Positions 50,677 through 60,296 of a DNA stretch of 64,000 nt are shown piece after piece (within the stretch, counting starts at the first letter, position 1; the number at the start of each line of letters is the position of its first letter). The stretch covers positions 186,001-250,000 of the forward strand of contig NZ_CACSLH010000001.1 of the NCBI RefSeq assembly GCF_902706605.1. The letters are read 5' to 3'. Source of the stretch: Enterococcus sp. CSURQ0835. Its GTDB lineage: Bacteria; Bacillota; Bacilli; Lactobacillales; Enterococcaceae. Under the pieces are notes generated by a model that ran no database searches, had not been told where the DNA came from, and saw only the letters and a program-made list of their open reading frames with translations. Position numbers and translations under genes: made by a program.

Positions 50677-50728
50677 AAACGCGTAAGCCATGAGTAGCCT
50701 GACTACTTTTGCTCACGCGTTTTTGTTT
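50677..50728 (+). terminator. Terminator after fbp
   Basis: AAAACGCGT (50677-50685) pairs with ACGCGTTTT (50715-50723) around a long loop with a partial inner stem, then GTTTT. Confidence 0.75.
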
Positions 50729-50790
50729 TCCCCGTGTCGAACTTTTCATCTCAACTTTTTTAGCGTATAGTTTTGGTTGAGGTGATCGTG

Positions 50791-51732
50791 GTGTTAACAG
50801 CTTATTTGAATATTTTTCTGATTTTTGCGTTGATGTTCATCGGCTATTTTTTAACTTACAAACAATGGTTCACAGACCAAGTCGGGGATACGTTTTCTAA
50901 ATTGATTTTGCAGATCGCATTACCGTGCAGTATGTTTTTGAATATCACGGAAAATTTTTCGCGCCAAGAGTTTTTGCAATTATTTACTGGCATGATCATT
51001 CCGATCTTATCCATGATGTTGACGTTTAGCTTGAGTCTGATCTACGCGCGGCTGTTCAAGATCACTAAAAGCCGTTACGGGACTTTTTCCACGATGTTCA
51101 CGTGTTCCAATACGATTTTTATCGGCCTGCCCATCAACTTGGCGATCTTTGGTGGCAAAGCGGTACCGTATGTGTTGCTGTATTATATCGTGAATACGAC
51201 GATCTTTTGGACGCTCGGTGTCTACATGATCGCAAGCGACCATCCTAAGATCCAACAAGCCAAAGTCAGTTTCCACTTATTACCGATCTTAAAAAAAGTT
51301 TTCACGCCGGCTTTATTGGGCTTCATGATCGGCTTAGTTTGGGTCTTACTCCAACTGCCCCATTCAAAATCGTTCGATACTTTTTTAGGTTATCTCGCAA
51401 ATTTGACCACACCGCTGTCGATGTTTGTCATCGGGATCATCGTCTATGCCACTGGGATCAAAAATTTGAAAATGAACAAAGATATTTTTGGCGTTTTGAT
51501 CGGTCGTTTCGTTTTATCTCCTGCGATCGTGTGGGGATTGGGTCAAGTCATCCAGGTCCCGCAATTGATGCTTTCAGTCTTCATTATTCAAGCGGCGATG
51601 CCCGTCCAAAATTCCGTGCCGATCCTCGCCCGGTCTTATGATGGGGATCAAGAATATGCCGCCTCTAGTTTAGGCTATTCCGTCTTGATCTATTTAGCGT
51701 ATATCCCACTGTTGTTGAAATTGGTGTTGTAA
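50791..51732 (+). CDS. AEC-family (auxin efflux carrier-like) transporter
   Basis: A 313-residue carrier with about ten membrane segments in two halves of five. GTG 50791, after GAGGTGATCGTG, gives an N-terminus entering the membrane at once. The N-terminal half contains LQIALPCSMFLNI and SNTIFIGLPINLAIFG; the C-terminal half has the family motif IQAAMPVQNSVPILA. Bacterial members move malate, other dicarboxylates or amino acids. No decarboxylase lies beside it, so substrate is open. It stands alone between fbp and the toxin-antitoxin locus. Confidence 0.85.
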   Translation: MLTAYLNIFLIFALMFIGYFLTYKQWFTDQVGDTFSKLILQIALPCSMFLNITENFSRQEFLQLFTGMIIPILSMMLTFSLSLIYARLFKITKSRYGTFSTMFTCSNTIFIGLPINLAIFGGKAVPYVLLYYIVNTTIFWTLGVYMIASDHPKIQQAKVSFHLLPILKKVFTPALLGFMIGLVWVLLQLPHSKSFDTFLGYLANLTTPLSMFVIGIIVYATGIKNLKMNKDIFGVLIGRFVLSPAIVWGLGQVIQVPQLMLSVFIIQAAMPVQNSVPILARSYDGDQEYAASSLGYSVLIYLAYIPLLLKLVL

Positions 51733-51753
51733 GACCCAAAATCTTCCCTCACT

Positions 51754-51782
51754 TAGGCAATAAGATCGGTTCAAGTTATAAT
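51754..51782 (+). promoter_or_regulatory. Promoter of the Fst-like toxin RNA
   Basis: TAGGCA (51754-51759), 17-nt spacer, perfect TATAAT (51777-51782). Start predicted near 51789. The leader has an AGTTGA/TCAGCT hairpin (51803-51819) just before the AGAGAGGAAG ribosome binding site, a possible translation-blocking upstream helix. Confidence 0.7.
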
Positions 51783-51832
51783 GAAGTGCTGCCTGCTTTC
51801 CAGTTGAATTTTTCAGCTAGAGAGGAAGTGTC

Positions 51833-51852
51833 AGATGTGAATTACTTATTTA
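51833..51852 (+). repeat. Direct repeat of the par-like locus, copy a
   Basis: AGATGTGAATTACTTATTTA covers the toxin start codon. It matches 51982-52001 at 18 of 20 positions. Confidence 0.85.
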
Positions 51853-51926
51853 ATTTCCTGCTTGGAATCACGGTTAGTGTGATTGACCATCTCATTAACA
51901 AGTGGCTAGACTCCGAAAACGATTAA
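51837..51926 (+). CDS. Fst/Ldr-type small hydrophobic toxin of a par-like type I module
   Basis: A 29-residue peptide, too short for ordinary gene finding. It starts at GTG 51837, about 8 nt after AGAGAGGAAG. It has a hydrophobic helix (LFNFLLGITVSVIDHLI), then K-W-L followed by an acidic tail DSEND, which is the Fst layout: membrane helix, W-L or similar, charged C-terminus. Promoter, upstream hairpin, convergent antisense RNA, shared terminator and direct repeats complete a par-type locus. Fst peptides act on the membrane when translated. Family assignment rests on this architecture; the sequence itself is divergent. Confidence 0.75.
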   Translation: MNYLFNFLLGITVSVIDHLINKWLDSEND

Positions 51927-51943
51927 GGCAGCTAGCCCAATTT

Positions 51944-51977
51944 AAAAAGCCAGTGGTGGCCGCCACTGGCTTTTTTT
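51944..51977. terminator. Bidirectional terminator shared by toxin and antitoxin RNAs
   Basis: A-run, GCCAGTGG, 6-nt loop, CCACTGGC, T-run. It has a U-tail in both directions and is the meeting point of the two convergent transcripts. Confidence 0.9.
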
Positions 51978-52002
51978 GTGTAGATATGGATTACTTATTT
52001 AT
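51945..52002 (-). ncRNA. Candidate antitoxin RNA (RNA II-like)
   Basis: A minus-strand promoter, TTGACA (52037-52032) and TAAGAT (52014-52009) with a 17-nt spacer, starts a transcript near 52002. It would run about 58 nt to the shared terminator. Its 5' part is antisense to the repeat at 51982-52001 and so can also pair with the toxin start region at 51833-51852. RNA II of the pAD1 par locus has the same size and design. Confidence 0.7.
51982..52001 (+). repeat. Direct repeat of the par-like locus, copy b
   Basis: AGATATGGATTACTTATTTA, at the 5' end of the antisense RNA gene. Copy a is at 51833-51852. Confidence 0.85.
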
Positions 52003-52008
52003 AGTTTT

Positions 52009-52037
52009 ATCTTACTAACTTCCTAATAAGATGTCAA
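52009..52037 (-). promoter_or_regulatory. Promoter of the antitoxin RNA
   Basis: Consensus TTGACA -35 (complement at 52032-52037), 17-nt spacer, TAAGAT -10 (complement at 52009-52014). No coding sequence lies downstream of it on that strand before the terminator. Confidence 0.7.
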
Positions 52038-52069
52038 ATTCGCGAATCCAAACCATTTTAGCATAGTCT

Positions 52070-54148
52070 TTACTTCGTCATCAATTTTTCGATGCTGGCT
52101 AATGCTTGGGCCATATCGGCGATTTTTGCTAGTTGGCGTAAGCGGTTGTTGCGGACTTTTTCATCGTCGACCATGACCATCGTTTGATCGAAGTAGCGTT
52201 CGATCACTGGTTGTAAGTCAGTCAATGTTTGATAGTTTTCCGCCATCGACTGATCACCAAATTTATCTTCTGCTGATTTGACTGCTTCATACAAGTCGTT
52301 TTCCGCAGTGTTTTCAAATAATTTCGGATCGATCGCACCGTCCAAGCTTTCAGGCTCTGCTTTTTTAGTTAAATTGATCACTCGAGTCAACGCTTCCATC
52401 GCGAGTTTGAAGTTTTCATCTTTTGTATGCTGATCAAAAATTTGGGCCGTTTTGAAAATCCGAGTCAAATCATCTTGCGTTGAATCCACCACTGCATCGA
52501 TGATATCATGGCGAATATTTTTCAATGACAACCGTTGACGCAAACGACCTTTGAAAAAGTCGAACACTTCTTTTTGCTCTGGATCAAAGTGAAGGCCAAA
52601 GTTCAATTCGTCTTCGTTGATCGCATCAACGATCGCATGCTGCATGTCAGTGAATGGGAACGTCCAGTCTTTATCTTCAATGATGCGGACGATCCCGTAG
52701 GCTTGGCGGCGCAACGCATATGGATCGTTGGAACCACTTGGGATCATCCCGACTGCAAAAAAGCCTAGCATGCTGTCGAGCTTATCGGCGATGGCTAGAA
52801 CCGCCCCGATAGCCGATTGCGGTAACGCACCTTCTGAAGCGATCGGTAAATAATGTTCGCGGATCGCTTGGGCTACTGCCGGTGTCTCCCCTTTTAACAG
52901 TGCGTATTTTTCGCCCATGATCCCTTGTAATTCTGGAAACTCCCCTACCATGTTCGTTACTAAGTCAAATTTATAGATCTCAGCAGCGCGTTTCAAATCA
53001 GTCAGTTCCGTTTCGCTCAAACCGACCCGTGTTCCGATGATTTGGCTGATCACTGCCACCCGTTGCATTTTTTCATACATACTACCGATTTTTTCATGGA
53101 AGGTCACATTTTTTAATTTTTCCACACAGTCTTCAATCGACAGATTTTTATCTTCTTGATAGAAGAAATCGGCATCTTCCAAACGAGCGGTCAAAACTTT
53201 TTGATTGCCTTTGACCACGTTGTCTAATTTGACATCATTGCCGTTACGAACGGAAATAAAATGCGGCAAGAGTTCGCCTTTTTGATTGCGGACTTCAAAA
53301 TAGCGTTGGTGTTCTTTCATGGACGTTACGAGCACTTCTTCTGGGATCGCTAAGAAACGTTCTTCAAAATCCCCCACAAAAACGGTTGGATACTCCACTA
53401 AATTGACGACTTCTTCTAATAAGCTCGGATCAAGTTCAATCTGCCAATCGTGTTTTGCTGCGATTTTTTCAACTTGTGCCACGATCAACGCTTGACGTTT
53501 GTTGGCGTCAGCGATCACGAATTGTTCGCTTAATTTTTCTTCGTAGGCTTTCGGTTCAGCTAGTTCGACCGCGTCCCCTAAGAAACGATGGCCTTGCGTC
53601 GTGCGACCGGTTTTTACATCGACTACTTCAAAGGGGATCACTTCCTCATCTAGTAGTGCCACGATCCAGTGAATCGGCCGGACATACTCAAAGTTATACG
53701 TTCCCCAATGCATCTCGGTTGGAAAGTTCAAACTTTTAACGACTTCAGCTAATCCCGTTAACACTTCAGCACTCGTTTTTCCGTGGATATATTTGGTCAC
53801 ATACACGTATTCGGTGCCATTTAATTCACGGAATGTGATCGCGTCTGTCGTCAAACCTTGACCGCGAACGAATCCTTCAGCAGCTTTTGACCAATTACCG
53901 GCTGCATCTTGCGCGATTTTTTTAGCAGGACCTTTGACTTCTTCTTGCACATCGTCTTGTTTGTCTGGGATATTGGTGACCCGAATCGCTAAACGGCGCG
54001 GAGTGGAAAAAGTTTCGATCGAATCATAGCTTAATTTTTGGTCTTCTAAAAATTTTGCGGTCTTGTCTTCTAATTGTTTGATGCTAGGCCACACGACATG
54101 TGCAGGCATTTCTTCTAAGCCGATTTCTAGTAATAAATTTTTCGCCAT
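52070..54148 (-). CDS. glyS: Glycyl-tRNA synthetase beta subunit
   Basis: Tetrameric alpha2-beta2 GlyRS, tRNA-binding subunit, 692 residues, the normal length. It begins [15 protein letters not shown], has TPRRLAIRV (near residue 48), RPIHWIVAL (near 158), an HD-like domain around residues 400-500 and a C-terminal anticodon-binding-type helical domain ending IEKLMTK. It lies 1 nt after the glyQ stop region, so it is coupled to it and under the same T-box. Confidence 0.97.
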   Translation of the reverse strand: MAKNLLLEIGLEEMPAHVVWPSIKQLEDKTAKFLEDQKLSYDSIETFSTPRRLAIRVTNIPDKQDDVQEEVKGPAKKIAQDAAGNWSKAAEGFVRGQGLTTDAITFRELNGTEYVYVTKYIHGKTSAEVLTGLAEVVKSLNFPTEMHWGTYNFEYVRPIHWIVALLDEEVIPFEVVDVKTGRTTQGHRFLGDAVELAEPKAYEEKLSEQFVIADANKRQALIVAQVEKIAAKHDWQIELDPSLLEEVVNLVEYPTVFVGDFEERFLAIPEEVLVTSMKEHQRYFEVRNQKGELLPHFISVRNGNDVKLDNVVKGNQKVLTARLEDADFFYQEDKNLSIEDCVEKLKNVTFHEKIGSMYEKMQRVAVISQIIGTRVGLSETELTDLKRAAEIYKFDLVTNMVGEFPELQGIMGEKYALLKGETPAVAQAIREHYLPIASEGALPQSAIGAVLAIADKLDSMLGFFAVGMIPSGSNDPYALRRQAYGIVRIIEDKDWTFPFTDMQHAIVDAINEDELNFGLHFDPEQKEVFDFFKGRLRQRLSLKNIRHDIIDAVVDSTQDDLTRIFKTAQIFDQHTKDENFKLAMEALTRVINLTKKAEPESLDGAIDPKLFENTAENDLYEAVKSAEDKFGDQSMAENYQTLTDLQPVIERYFDQTMVMVDDEKVRNNRLRQLAKIADMAQALASIEKLMTK

Positions 54149-54149
54149 C

Positions 54150-55064
54150 TTATTTTTCCTCCCCGATCAATTTTTCAGCTGTCGCGCGATCCAACAATGG
54201 ATAACCGGCTTTTTTCCGTTCCGCGACAAAGATCTTCGCAACACTGCGAGCCATATTCCGAATCCGAGCTAAGTAACCGGCCCGTTCTGTTACCGAAACC
54301 GCCCCCCGCGCATCAAGTAAGTTAAAGGTGTGGCTGCATTTTAAAATATAATCATACGCTGGATGCACGAGATTCAAATCCAGACAGCGACGTGCTTCTT
54401 GTTCAAATTTGTCAAAATTATCTAAGAGCATTTGCTGATTGCTGACTTCAAAGGAATATTTAGAATGTTCATATTCTGGCTGTTGGAAGATCTCGCCATA
54501 TTTGACCCCGTTTGTCCAAGCTAAGTCATACACACTTTCCACTTCTTGAATATAAGAAGCTAACCGCTCGATCCCATATGTGATCTCTGACGTCACGGGA
54601 TGACAAGGCAGACCGCCGACTTGTTGGAAATACGTGAACTGAGTGATCTCCATCCCGTCTAACCAAACTTCCCAACCAACACCAGCACAACCCATCGAAG
54701 GATTTTCCCAGTTGTCTTCTACAAAACGGATATCGTGTTCTAGCGGATCGATTCCTAATAAACGTAAACTGTCTAAATACAATTCTTGGATATTTTTCGG
54801 CGATGGCTTCATCACGACTTGGAATTGATGGTGTTGATACAAGCGATTCGGATTTTCGCCGTAACGTCCATCTGCAGGCCGCCGAGAAGGCTCCACATAC
54901 GCTGCATTCCACGGTTCTGGTCCGATCGCGCGTAAAAATGTGTAGGGACTCATCGTGCCGGCACCTTTTTCAGTATCATAAGCTTGCATCAACATGCAGC
55001 CTTGCTCTGACCAAAACTTTTGCAAAGTTAAGATCATGTCTTGTAACGTTAATGGTTGACTCAT
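54150..55064 (-). CDS. glyQ: Glycyl-tRNA synthetase alpha subunit
   Basis: Catalytic class II subunit of GlyRS, 304 residues. Visible blocks are [21 protein letters not shown] (motifs EQGCMLMQ and DTEKGAGT), [23 protein letters not shown] (motif [11 protein letters not shown]) and [20 protein letters not shown] (motif [12 protein letters not shown]). The ATG follows GGAGGAAATACG. Expression is set by the glycine T-box riboswitch upstream. With glyS it forms a two-gene operon downstream of recO and era on the same strand. Confidence 0.97.
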   Translation of the reverse strand: MSQPLTLQDMILTLQKFWSEQGCMLMQAYDTEKGAGTMSPYTFLRAIGPEPWNAAYVEPSRRPADGRYGENPNRLYQHHQFQVVMKPSPKNIQELYLDSLRLLGIDPLEHDIRFVEDNWENPSMGCAGVGWEVWLDGMEITQFTYFQQVGGLPCHPVTSEITYGIERLASYIQEVESVYDLAWTNGVKYGEIFQQPEYEHSKYSFEVSNQQMLLDNFDKFEQEARRCLDLNLVHPAYDYILKCSHTFNLLDARGAVSVTERAGYLARIRNMARSVAKIFVAERKKAGYPLLDRATAEKLIGEEK

Positions 55065-55133
55065 CGTATTTCCTCCTCTAGTTCATCATGCAAAATGCGT
55101 GGCGATTAAACGGCGATCCGTTTTTGAACAAAT

Positions 55134-55332
55134 AAAAAAGCCCTATGTCACAATCGACATAGGGACGTATAAACGCGGTTCCACCCTACTTCCAAGCAAA
55201 AACTTGGCAGCTCTTTTAGCTGATGCTCCCAAACGCCTTCGAAGCGACGGTTCTTGTTCCGGCTCCCACTATCCCGGATTCGCTAGGCAAAAAGCTCGTC
55301 GTCTTTTTTTGTTCAACGCACCTATTCACTTG
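55134..55332 (-). ncRNA. T-box riboswitch for glyQS, probable GGC specifier
   Basis: On the minus strand the T-box AGGGTGGAACCGCG lies at 55187-55174, followed by the terminator stem CCCTATGTCG/CGACATAGGG-like hairpin (55141-55164) and a T-run. In stem I, GAAGGCG places a GGC glycine codon at 55237-55235, directly after the GAA of the loop E motif. Uncharged tRNA-Gly should favour the antiterminator. The leader starts near 55332, just inside the recO-glyQ gap. Confidence 0.92.
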
Positions 55333-55338
55333 TGTTCT

Positions 55339-55368
55339 ATGATAGTCGTAAGTCTAGATGTTTGTCAA
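55339..55368 (-). promoter_or_regulatory. Promoter of the glyQS T-box leader
   Basis: TTGACA (complement at 55363-55368), 18-nt spacer, TATCAT (complement at 55339-55344). It overlaps the recO stop. Confidence 0.7.
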
Positions 55369-56153
55369 TCATTTTCTTTTGGTTCCGGCTTTTTCAAAAC
55401 AGCTTGCCAGCTGCTCATCTGATCAATGAACTTTTTACTTTTCAAATGCAGCCCGATGTATTCCTCATACAATTGATCCAGCGTTTGCCGGATAGCGGTC
55501 TTCGTTTCTGGTTTTAAATTGATCGAACTGATTTTTTCATAACTGATCGCCGCAAACAACCGTAAAAAATAAATCGCCCGCACATCCGCATGATAGCGAT
55601 GAGGATCTAAGTGCCAATGGGTTTCGCACAAAATACCATTGTACTTCGAAGAAAAATCAAACCGTCCTTGCGTCTTTCCACAAACACCGCAACGCTGCCA
55701 ATTCAAACTAACCCCAAAACGCTGCATGACTTGCAATTCAAAAATATTCAAGATCGTCTCGCCATCTTCGCCGTCATTCATTTTATGCAGTGCTTCACTT
55801 GTAAACTGATATAGCTGCGGATCATACGTGTGGTCGTCAATCGCTGCATCCACTAGCCCTAAAATATAAGTCCCATAGGCGTTCAAAAAAATATCCGCTT
55901 GCAAGCGACGCAGCGGCGTGACTTCTTTAGCGCTATTTAAAAAAGACAGGCCTTCACTTTTGAAATTCCCCAAGTAGACTGCTTCAGTCAACGGCTGGAT
56001 CGCCGAACGCAACGGATTATTGGGCCGTTGGATATTTTTGGCAAAAAACATTTGCTTTCCGGCAGATTCCGTAAAAATTTTGACCAGTTTATCTTTTTCT
56101 TTGTAATCCCGAGTAAATAAGATCAAGCCTTTTGATTCAACTAGATTCGCCAT
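55365..56153 (-). CDS. recO: DNA repair protein RecO
   Basis: Recombination mediator of 262 residues that helps load RecA on SSB-coated DNA. The N-terminal OB fold has GLILFTRDYKEKDKLVKIFT (motif RDYKEKDKLVKIF). RPNNPLRSAIQPL and NAYGTYILGLVDA follow. A zinc-finger-like cluster CGVCGKTQG...CETHW lies near residue 150. The ATG at 56151-56153 follows GGAGGGGTGCAG. It stands in the conserved era-recO-glyQS order. Confidence 0.94.
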   Translation of the reverse strand: MANLVESKGLILFTRDYKEKDKLVKIFTESAGKQMFFAKNIQRPNNPLRSAIQPLTEAVYLGNFKSEGLSFLNSAKEVTPLRRLQADIFLNAYGTYILGLVDAAIDDHTYDPQLYQFTSEALHKMNDGEDGETILNIFELQVMQRFGVSLNWQRCGVCGKTQGRFDFSSKYNGILCETHWHLDPHRYHADVRAIYFLRLFAAISYEKISSINLKPETKTAIRQTLDQLYEEYIGLHLKSKKFIDQMSSWQAVLKKPEPKEND

Positions 56154-56275
56154 CTGCACCCCTCCATTAGCAAATTTCGTTCAAAAAAACTGGAAACGCA
56201 TGGCGATCCCAGTTGTTCGTTTCAAGTTGTGACCACGTTGCTAATCGGTAAGACAAATGTGGTCACAGCTATTTT

Positions 56276-57175
56276 TTAGTAATCATCTTTGCGATAACCG
56301 TAGTCTTTAAGGTAGACTTGTTTGTCACGCCAATCTTTTTGGACTTTGACCCACAATTCGAGATAGACTTTGTCCCCTAGTAACCGTTCGATATCCTTTC
56401 GAGCTTGCGTGCCAATATTTTTCAACATCTTGCCGCCTTTACCGATGATGATCCCTTTTTGGCTCGTCCGTTCCACGATGATCGTTGCTTGGATATGGAC
56501 TTTGTCATTTTCATCTCGCTTCATGGAATCAGTCACTACCGCCACTGAATGAGGGACTTCATCTCGCGTCAAAAACAGAACTTTTTCCCGCACCAATTCA
56601 GATACGATGAAAAATTCGGGGTGATCGGTCACTTGATCATCAGGAAAATATTGGGGACCAGCAGGCATTTGATTGACCAACGTCGTCAACAAGTTATCGA
56701 CATTGTTGCCTTCAGTCGCTGAGATCGGGATCACTTCTTTGAAATCCATCACTTGCCGATAATCGTCAATGATCCCAAGCAAATCATCGGGATGGATTTT
56801 ATCGATCTTATTGATGATCAAATAGACGGGGACGTTTTGCTTTTTCAACCGTTCTAAAATAAAATCATCGCCGCGACCGCGTTTTTGATCTGCGCTGATC
56901 ATAAACAAGATCGCGTCGACTTCTCGCAATGCGCTATAGGCGGCTTCCACCATGTAATCGCCCAGCCGGTGTTTTGGTTTATGGATCCCTGGCGTATCGA
57001 TAAAGACTACTTGCGCGTCATCTGTCGTATACACACCTTGGATCTTATTGCGCGTCGTTTGCGCTTTGTCACTCATGATCGCGATCTTTTGACCTACGAT
57101 GCGGTTTAAAAGCGTCGATTTGCCGACATTTGGTCGACCAACGATCGCTACAAAACCTGATTTATGTTCTGTCAT
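56276..57175 (-). CDS. era: GTPase Era
   Basis: Ribosome-assembly GTPase binding the 3' end of 16S rRNA, 299 residues. G1 is [12 protein letters not shown] (residues 13-24), G2 lies in [12 protein letters not shown]3 is DTPGIHKP and G4 is NKIDKI. The C-terminal KH domain carries [15 protein letters not shown] (near residue 240). The start follows AAGGAAGGAATAA. It is downstream of dgkA in the standard Firmicutes cluster. Confidence 0.97.
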   Translation of the reverse strand: MTEHKSGFVAIVGRPNVGKSTLLNRIVGQKIAIMSDKAQTTRNKIQGVYTTDDAQVVFIDTPGIHKPKHRLGDYMVEAAYSALREVDAILFMISADQKRGRGDDFILERLKKQNVPVYLIINKIDKIHPDDLLGIIDDYRQVMDFKEVIPISATEGNNVDNLLTTLVNQMPAGPQYFPDDQVTDHPEFFIVSELVREKVLFLTRDEVPHSVAVVTDSMKRDENDKVHIQATIIVERTSQKGIIIGKGGKMLKNIGTQARKDIERLLGDKVYLELWVKVQKDWRDKQVYLKDYGYRKDDY

Positions 57176-57222
57176 AATTTATTCCTTCCTTAGTAGCGTA
57201 GTATTAATAGCCAACTACGCTC

Positions 57223-57621
57223 TTAAAACAATTCTTTCACTAGCTCGATCAGTTTAGGGATAAATAAAATCAAGCCCACGACCACAGAAAACAGCGACGT
57301 CAATAACACCGCTCCGGCTGCCATGTCTTTGATTTTTTTACCGATCGGATGGAAATGATAATCCGTCACCATGTCCACGACATTTTCAAAGACCGTATTG
57401 ATGATCTCGACGATCCAAACGAGAAAGATCGCTAACAGCAACCACAGCCATTCGATTCGATTCAATTGAAAGATCAGGCCTGCAATGATCGCAAGTCCGC
57501 CGAACACCACATGTTTGCGCATATTCCGCTCCTCTTTGAAGACCGTTTTGACGCCTTGGATCGCAAATTCCAGTGAATTGATAAAGTGCTTATTTTTTTT
57601 CGTTCTATCTTTTAAGTCCAT
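57223..57621 (-). CDS. dgkA: Undecaprenol/diacylglycerol kinase
   Basis: Small integral membrane kinase of about 132 residues with three membrane helices. The DgkA signature is ENVVDMVTDYHFHPIGKKIKDMAAGAVLL, seen as motifs NTVFENVVDMVTD and KKIKDMAAGAVLL. In Gram-positives it mainly phosphorylates undecaprenol for wall lipid recycling. I take the ATG at 57621, 17 nt inside the ybeY 3' end, because the longer frame only reads ybeY out of frame. Coupled translation is likely. Confidence 0.92.
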   Translation of the reverse strand: MDLKDRTKKNKHFINSLEFAIQGVKTVFKEERNMRKHVVFGGLAIIAGLIFQLNRIEWLWLLLAIFLVWIVEIINTVFENVVDMVTDYHFHPIGKKIKDMAAGAVLLTSLFSVVVGLILFIPKLIELVKELF

Positions 57622-58081
57622 AGGCATCCAAGATCTCTTTCTGCAGACCGAACATCTCTTTTTCATCTTCCGGGTTCATATGATCATACCCATTGATGTG
57701 TAAAAATCCGTGGACCGCTAAAAAACCTAACTCGCGATCATAGCTGTGACCATAATCTTGCGCTTGCTCTTTTGCCCGTTCGATCGAGATCATGATATCG
57801 CCTAAGTTACGGGGCAATGGATCGTCGCCATCTTCAAAAACGACGGGGACCTCATCATCACTTTCTTCTTCTAAAGCAAAACTGATCACATCAGTCGGGG
57901 CATCTTTGCCACGGTAGTCACGGTTGATCACTTGGATCGCAGCGTTGTCCATAAAAGTAACGGACATCTCTGTGTCTTCCGGTAACTTCAAATAATCAGC
58001 TGCAAATTGTAGCAGATCATCGATTTCTTTGATTTTTTCTTCTGAGACTTGGTTAGTCTCATCAATGAATGTGACGTCCAT
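57605..58081 (-). CDS. ybeY: Endoribonuclease YbeY
   Basis: Zinc-dependent single-strand RNase in 16S rRNA maturation and ribosome quality control, 158 residues. The metal motif HGFLHINGYDH (near residue 127) contains all three His ligands. DAPTDVISFALEE (near 80) is the second family block. It follows pgpH by one base and overlaps dgkA, so the three genes are translationally linked. Confidence 0.96.
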   Translation of the reverse strand: MDVTFIDETNQVSEEKIKEIDDLLQFAADYLKLPEDTEMSVTFMDNAAIQVINRDYRGKDAPTDVISFALEEESDDEVPVVFEDGDDPLPRNLGDIMISIERAKEQAQDYGHSYDRELGFLAVHGFLHINGYDHMNPEDEKEMFGLQKEILDAYGLKR

Positions 58082-60283
58082 TTAGTTGGCTCCTTTATCT
58101 TGTTCTTCTTTCATCTTTTCGGCTTCTGATTTCATTTTCGGATATTTGATCCGTGAATGGAAAGTCGAACTCAAACTGCTGATCAATGATTTTTCTACGA
58201 CGCGGATCTCTCCCATCGTCAGTCCTGATTCATCCAACTGACTATCAGAGATCCGTTCTTCGATCAAGCTGTGAACAAATTCGGTGATCTTATCAATAGA
58301 AGGATGATCCATCGCTCGCACCGCCGCTTCACAACTATCTGCGATACTGACCACACCAGCTTCGCGTGTTTGCGGTTTTGGTCCTGGATAACGAAATTCG
58401 GCTTCAGTGATATCGGGATTGCGTTCTTTAGCTTTCACATAAAAATATTTCATCAAAGTCGTGCCGTGATGCTGGTAACAAATATCAATCACCATCTTTG
58501 GCATCTTGTATTCTTTTAAGATCTTCGCCCCTTCGATCACGTGCCCGAAAATGATTTGTTTACTATCTTCTGGCAATAAGAAATTGTGGGGATTTTCCGC
58601 ACCCGGCGGTAGATTTTCTACAAAGAAATTCGCGTGACGGATCTTGCCGATATCGTGGTAATAACAAGCCACCCGCGTCAAGAGCGAGCGCCCGCCGATC
58701 TCAGCGACGGCATTTGCTGAAAGGTTGGCTACCATCATGGAATGATGATACGTTCCCGGTGCTTCTTCTAACAATTGTTTCAACAACGGATGATTCGGGT
58801 TACTCAATTCATTCAACGTGATCACCCCGTTATCAGTGACCAATAATTCAATATACGGTTGCAAGCCCATCCCGAGTAAAAAGGACAATAAGGAGCCCGC
58901 TAAGGCACAAAAAATCGTCTCCCACGTTTTGCCATCACCAAACGATAAGCCTTGATAGATCACTAGGACTAATGCCCATAGCAGTGGAAACAACACGATC
59001 CACAAAAAGGCCTGTTTTGTTTGATTGGAGATTTTTTGCTGTTTGACCATGATCGCTAAAATCCCAGCAAATAAATAGGTCATCAGCATAACCGTCAAGG
59101 TATTCGTCCCGATCGCATTATAATACACGAATAAGGCAAAGATCGTTTGAAAAACCGCCGCTAAGCTACCGGCACGGCGATTAGCAAAAACCGTCAGCAC
59201 AAGTGGCGTAAAAGCCGCCGGGAAAAATAAACCAAGATTGCTGGAGCCATCACTTTGGAAAACTTGCAAAAATTTCATCAAAACTAAACTAAAGGTCATG
59301 GTCGCCGCATAAAATAAAATGAAGCGGACCCGTTGAAATTCAACTTCGTACTGCCGACTGTAATACAGTAAGACAATGGCTTGTAACCCCACGGCTAAAA
59401 TCATGGCGACTAATGGAAAGATCGACGTGCCGGAGCTCGTCATGCCCAATAATTTCAATTTATTGATGGCATTGGCATCGATCTGGCTGCCCTCTCTGAC
59501 GATGATCTCTCCTTGATAGATCATGACCGGTGATACGGAAGCTTTCGCTTGTGCTTTTAATTCATCCGTTCGCTTTTCATTTAACGAATCATTGACAACG
59601 ATCCCGCTTTCGATCAAATAGCGGAGCGCTTCACTGCTGTCATCAGACAAGTTCAACTCCAAAATTTTATCGACAGCTTCTTGCTTATAACTCGCTAAAT
59701 TATCCGTCCGAATCCGCTTAGCCATCTGTTCATCGATCAGTTTCAAACTGTCGCTTTCCACTTGATTCAATGAATCACTGTCCAGCTGAACGATCGCTTG
59801 ATAAAAACCGTCTGGCAGCTTTTGATAAAAACTGACATCATCTTGATTGAGGTTTTCAAAATTCTTTTTCACAGCCGCTACTCGTTCATCCACTGTTGGC
59901 TGGGCCACGCCTTCGCCATTTTTAGCTTGCGCGATTTTATTTTGATAACTCTTATCTAGTTCACTGTTCGTCTTTTGGATCAAGTCGATCAATTGGCTGA
60001 TCCGGTCGTGTTGTTCTTTGGCCAAGTCCGGCTGATACGTATACTCCGGAGTCACAGCTTCTGCTGCTAATTGGCGTTTTTGTTGGGTCTCAGCTTTATT
60101 TTCGATCGTTTTATTGGCTCGAATACTCTCAGAAGCTACTTGACCTTCTTTATAATCGACACTTTTTTGCCGCACGCTCGTAACCATGAGGGCGATCAAA
60201 AGTAAGGAAAAAATCCCTAAGATAAGGGGAATAAAGTTTGCGCCGAATTTTTTGCGCAATGCGTCGATGGGTTGATTTAGCAT
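58082..60283 (-). CDS. pgpH: Cyclic-di-AMP phosphodiesterase PgpH (7TM-HD protein, YqfF)
   Basis: A 733-residue membrane enzyme that degrades c-di-AMP. One N-terminal membrane helix is followed by a long extracytoplasmic 7TMR-HDED region (to about residue 290), seven membrane helices (about 295-480) and a cytosolic HD domain with YYHDIGKIRHANFF (near residue 550) and HHGTTLMKYF. The ATG at 60281-60283 follows GGAGGATGTT; the longer frame starts inside phoH. It lies between phoH and ybeY in the conserved operon. Confidence 0.93.
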   Translation of the reverse strand: MLNQPIDALRKKFGANFIPLILGIFSLLLIALMVTSVRQKSVDYKEGQVASESIRANKTIENKAETQQKRQLAAEAVTPEYTYQPDLAKEQHDRISQLIDLIQKTNSELDKSYQNKIAQAKNGEGVAQPTVDERVAAVKKNFENLNQDDVSFYQKLPDGFYQAIVQLDSDSLNQVESDSLKLIDEQMAKRIRTDNLASYKQEAVDKILELNLSDDSSEALRYLIESGIVVNDSLNEKRTDELKAQAKASVSPVMIYQGEIIVREGSQIDANAINKLKLLGMTSSGTSIFPLVAMILAVGLQAIVLLYYSRQYEVEFQRVRFILFYAATMTFSLVLMKFLQVFQSDGSSNLGLFFPAAFTPLVLTVFANRRAGSLAAVFQTIFALFVYYNAIGTNTLTVMLMTYLFAGILAIMVKQQKISNQTKQAFLWIVLFPLLWALVLVIYQGLSFGDGKTWETIFCALAGSLLSFLLGMGLQPYIELLVTDNGVITLNELSNPNHPLLKQLLEEAPGTYHHSMMVANLSANAVAEIGGRSLLTRVACYYHDIGKIRHANFFVENLPPGAENPHNFLLPEDSKQIIFGHVIEGAKILKEYKMPKMVIDICYQHHGTTLMKYFYVKAKERNPDITEAEFRYPGPKPQTREAGVVSIADSCEAAVRAMDHPSIDKITEFVHSLIEERISDSQLDESGLTMGEIRVVEKSLISSLSSTFHSRIKYPKMKSEAEKMKEEQDKGAN

Positions 60284-60296
60284 AACATCCTCCGAT

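Noticed and set aside
52070-54148. Long plus-strand frames inside glyS and other housekeeping genes
   Set aside because: They are antisense shadows of strongly conserved genes without starts or codon structure of their own.
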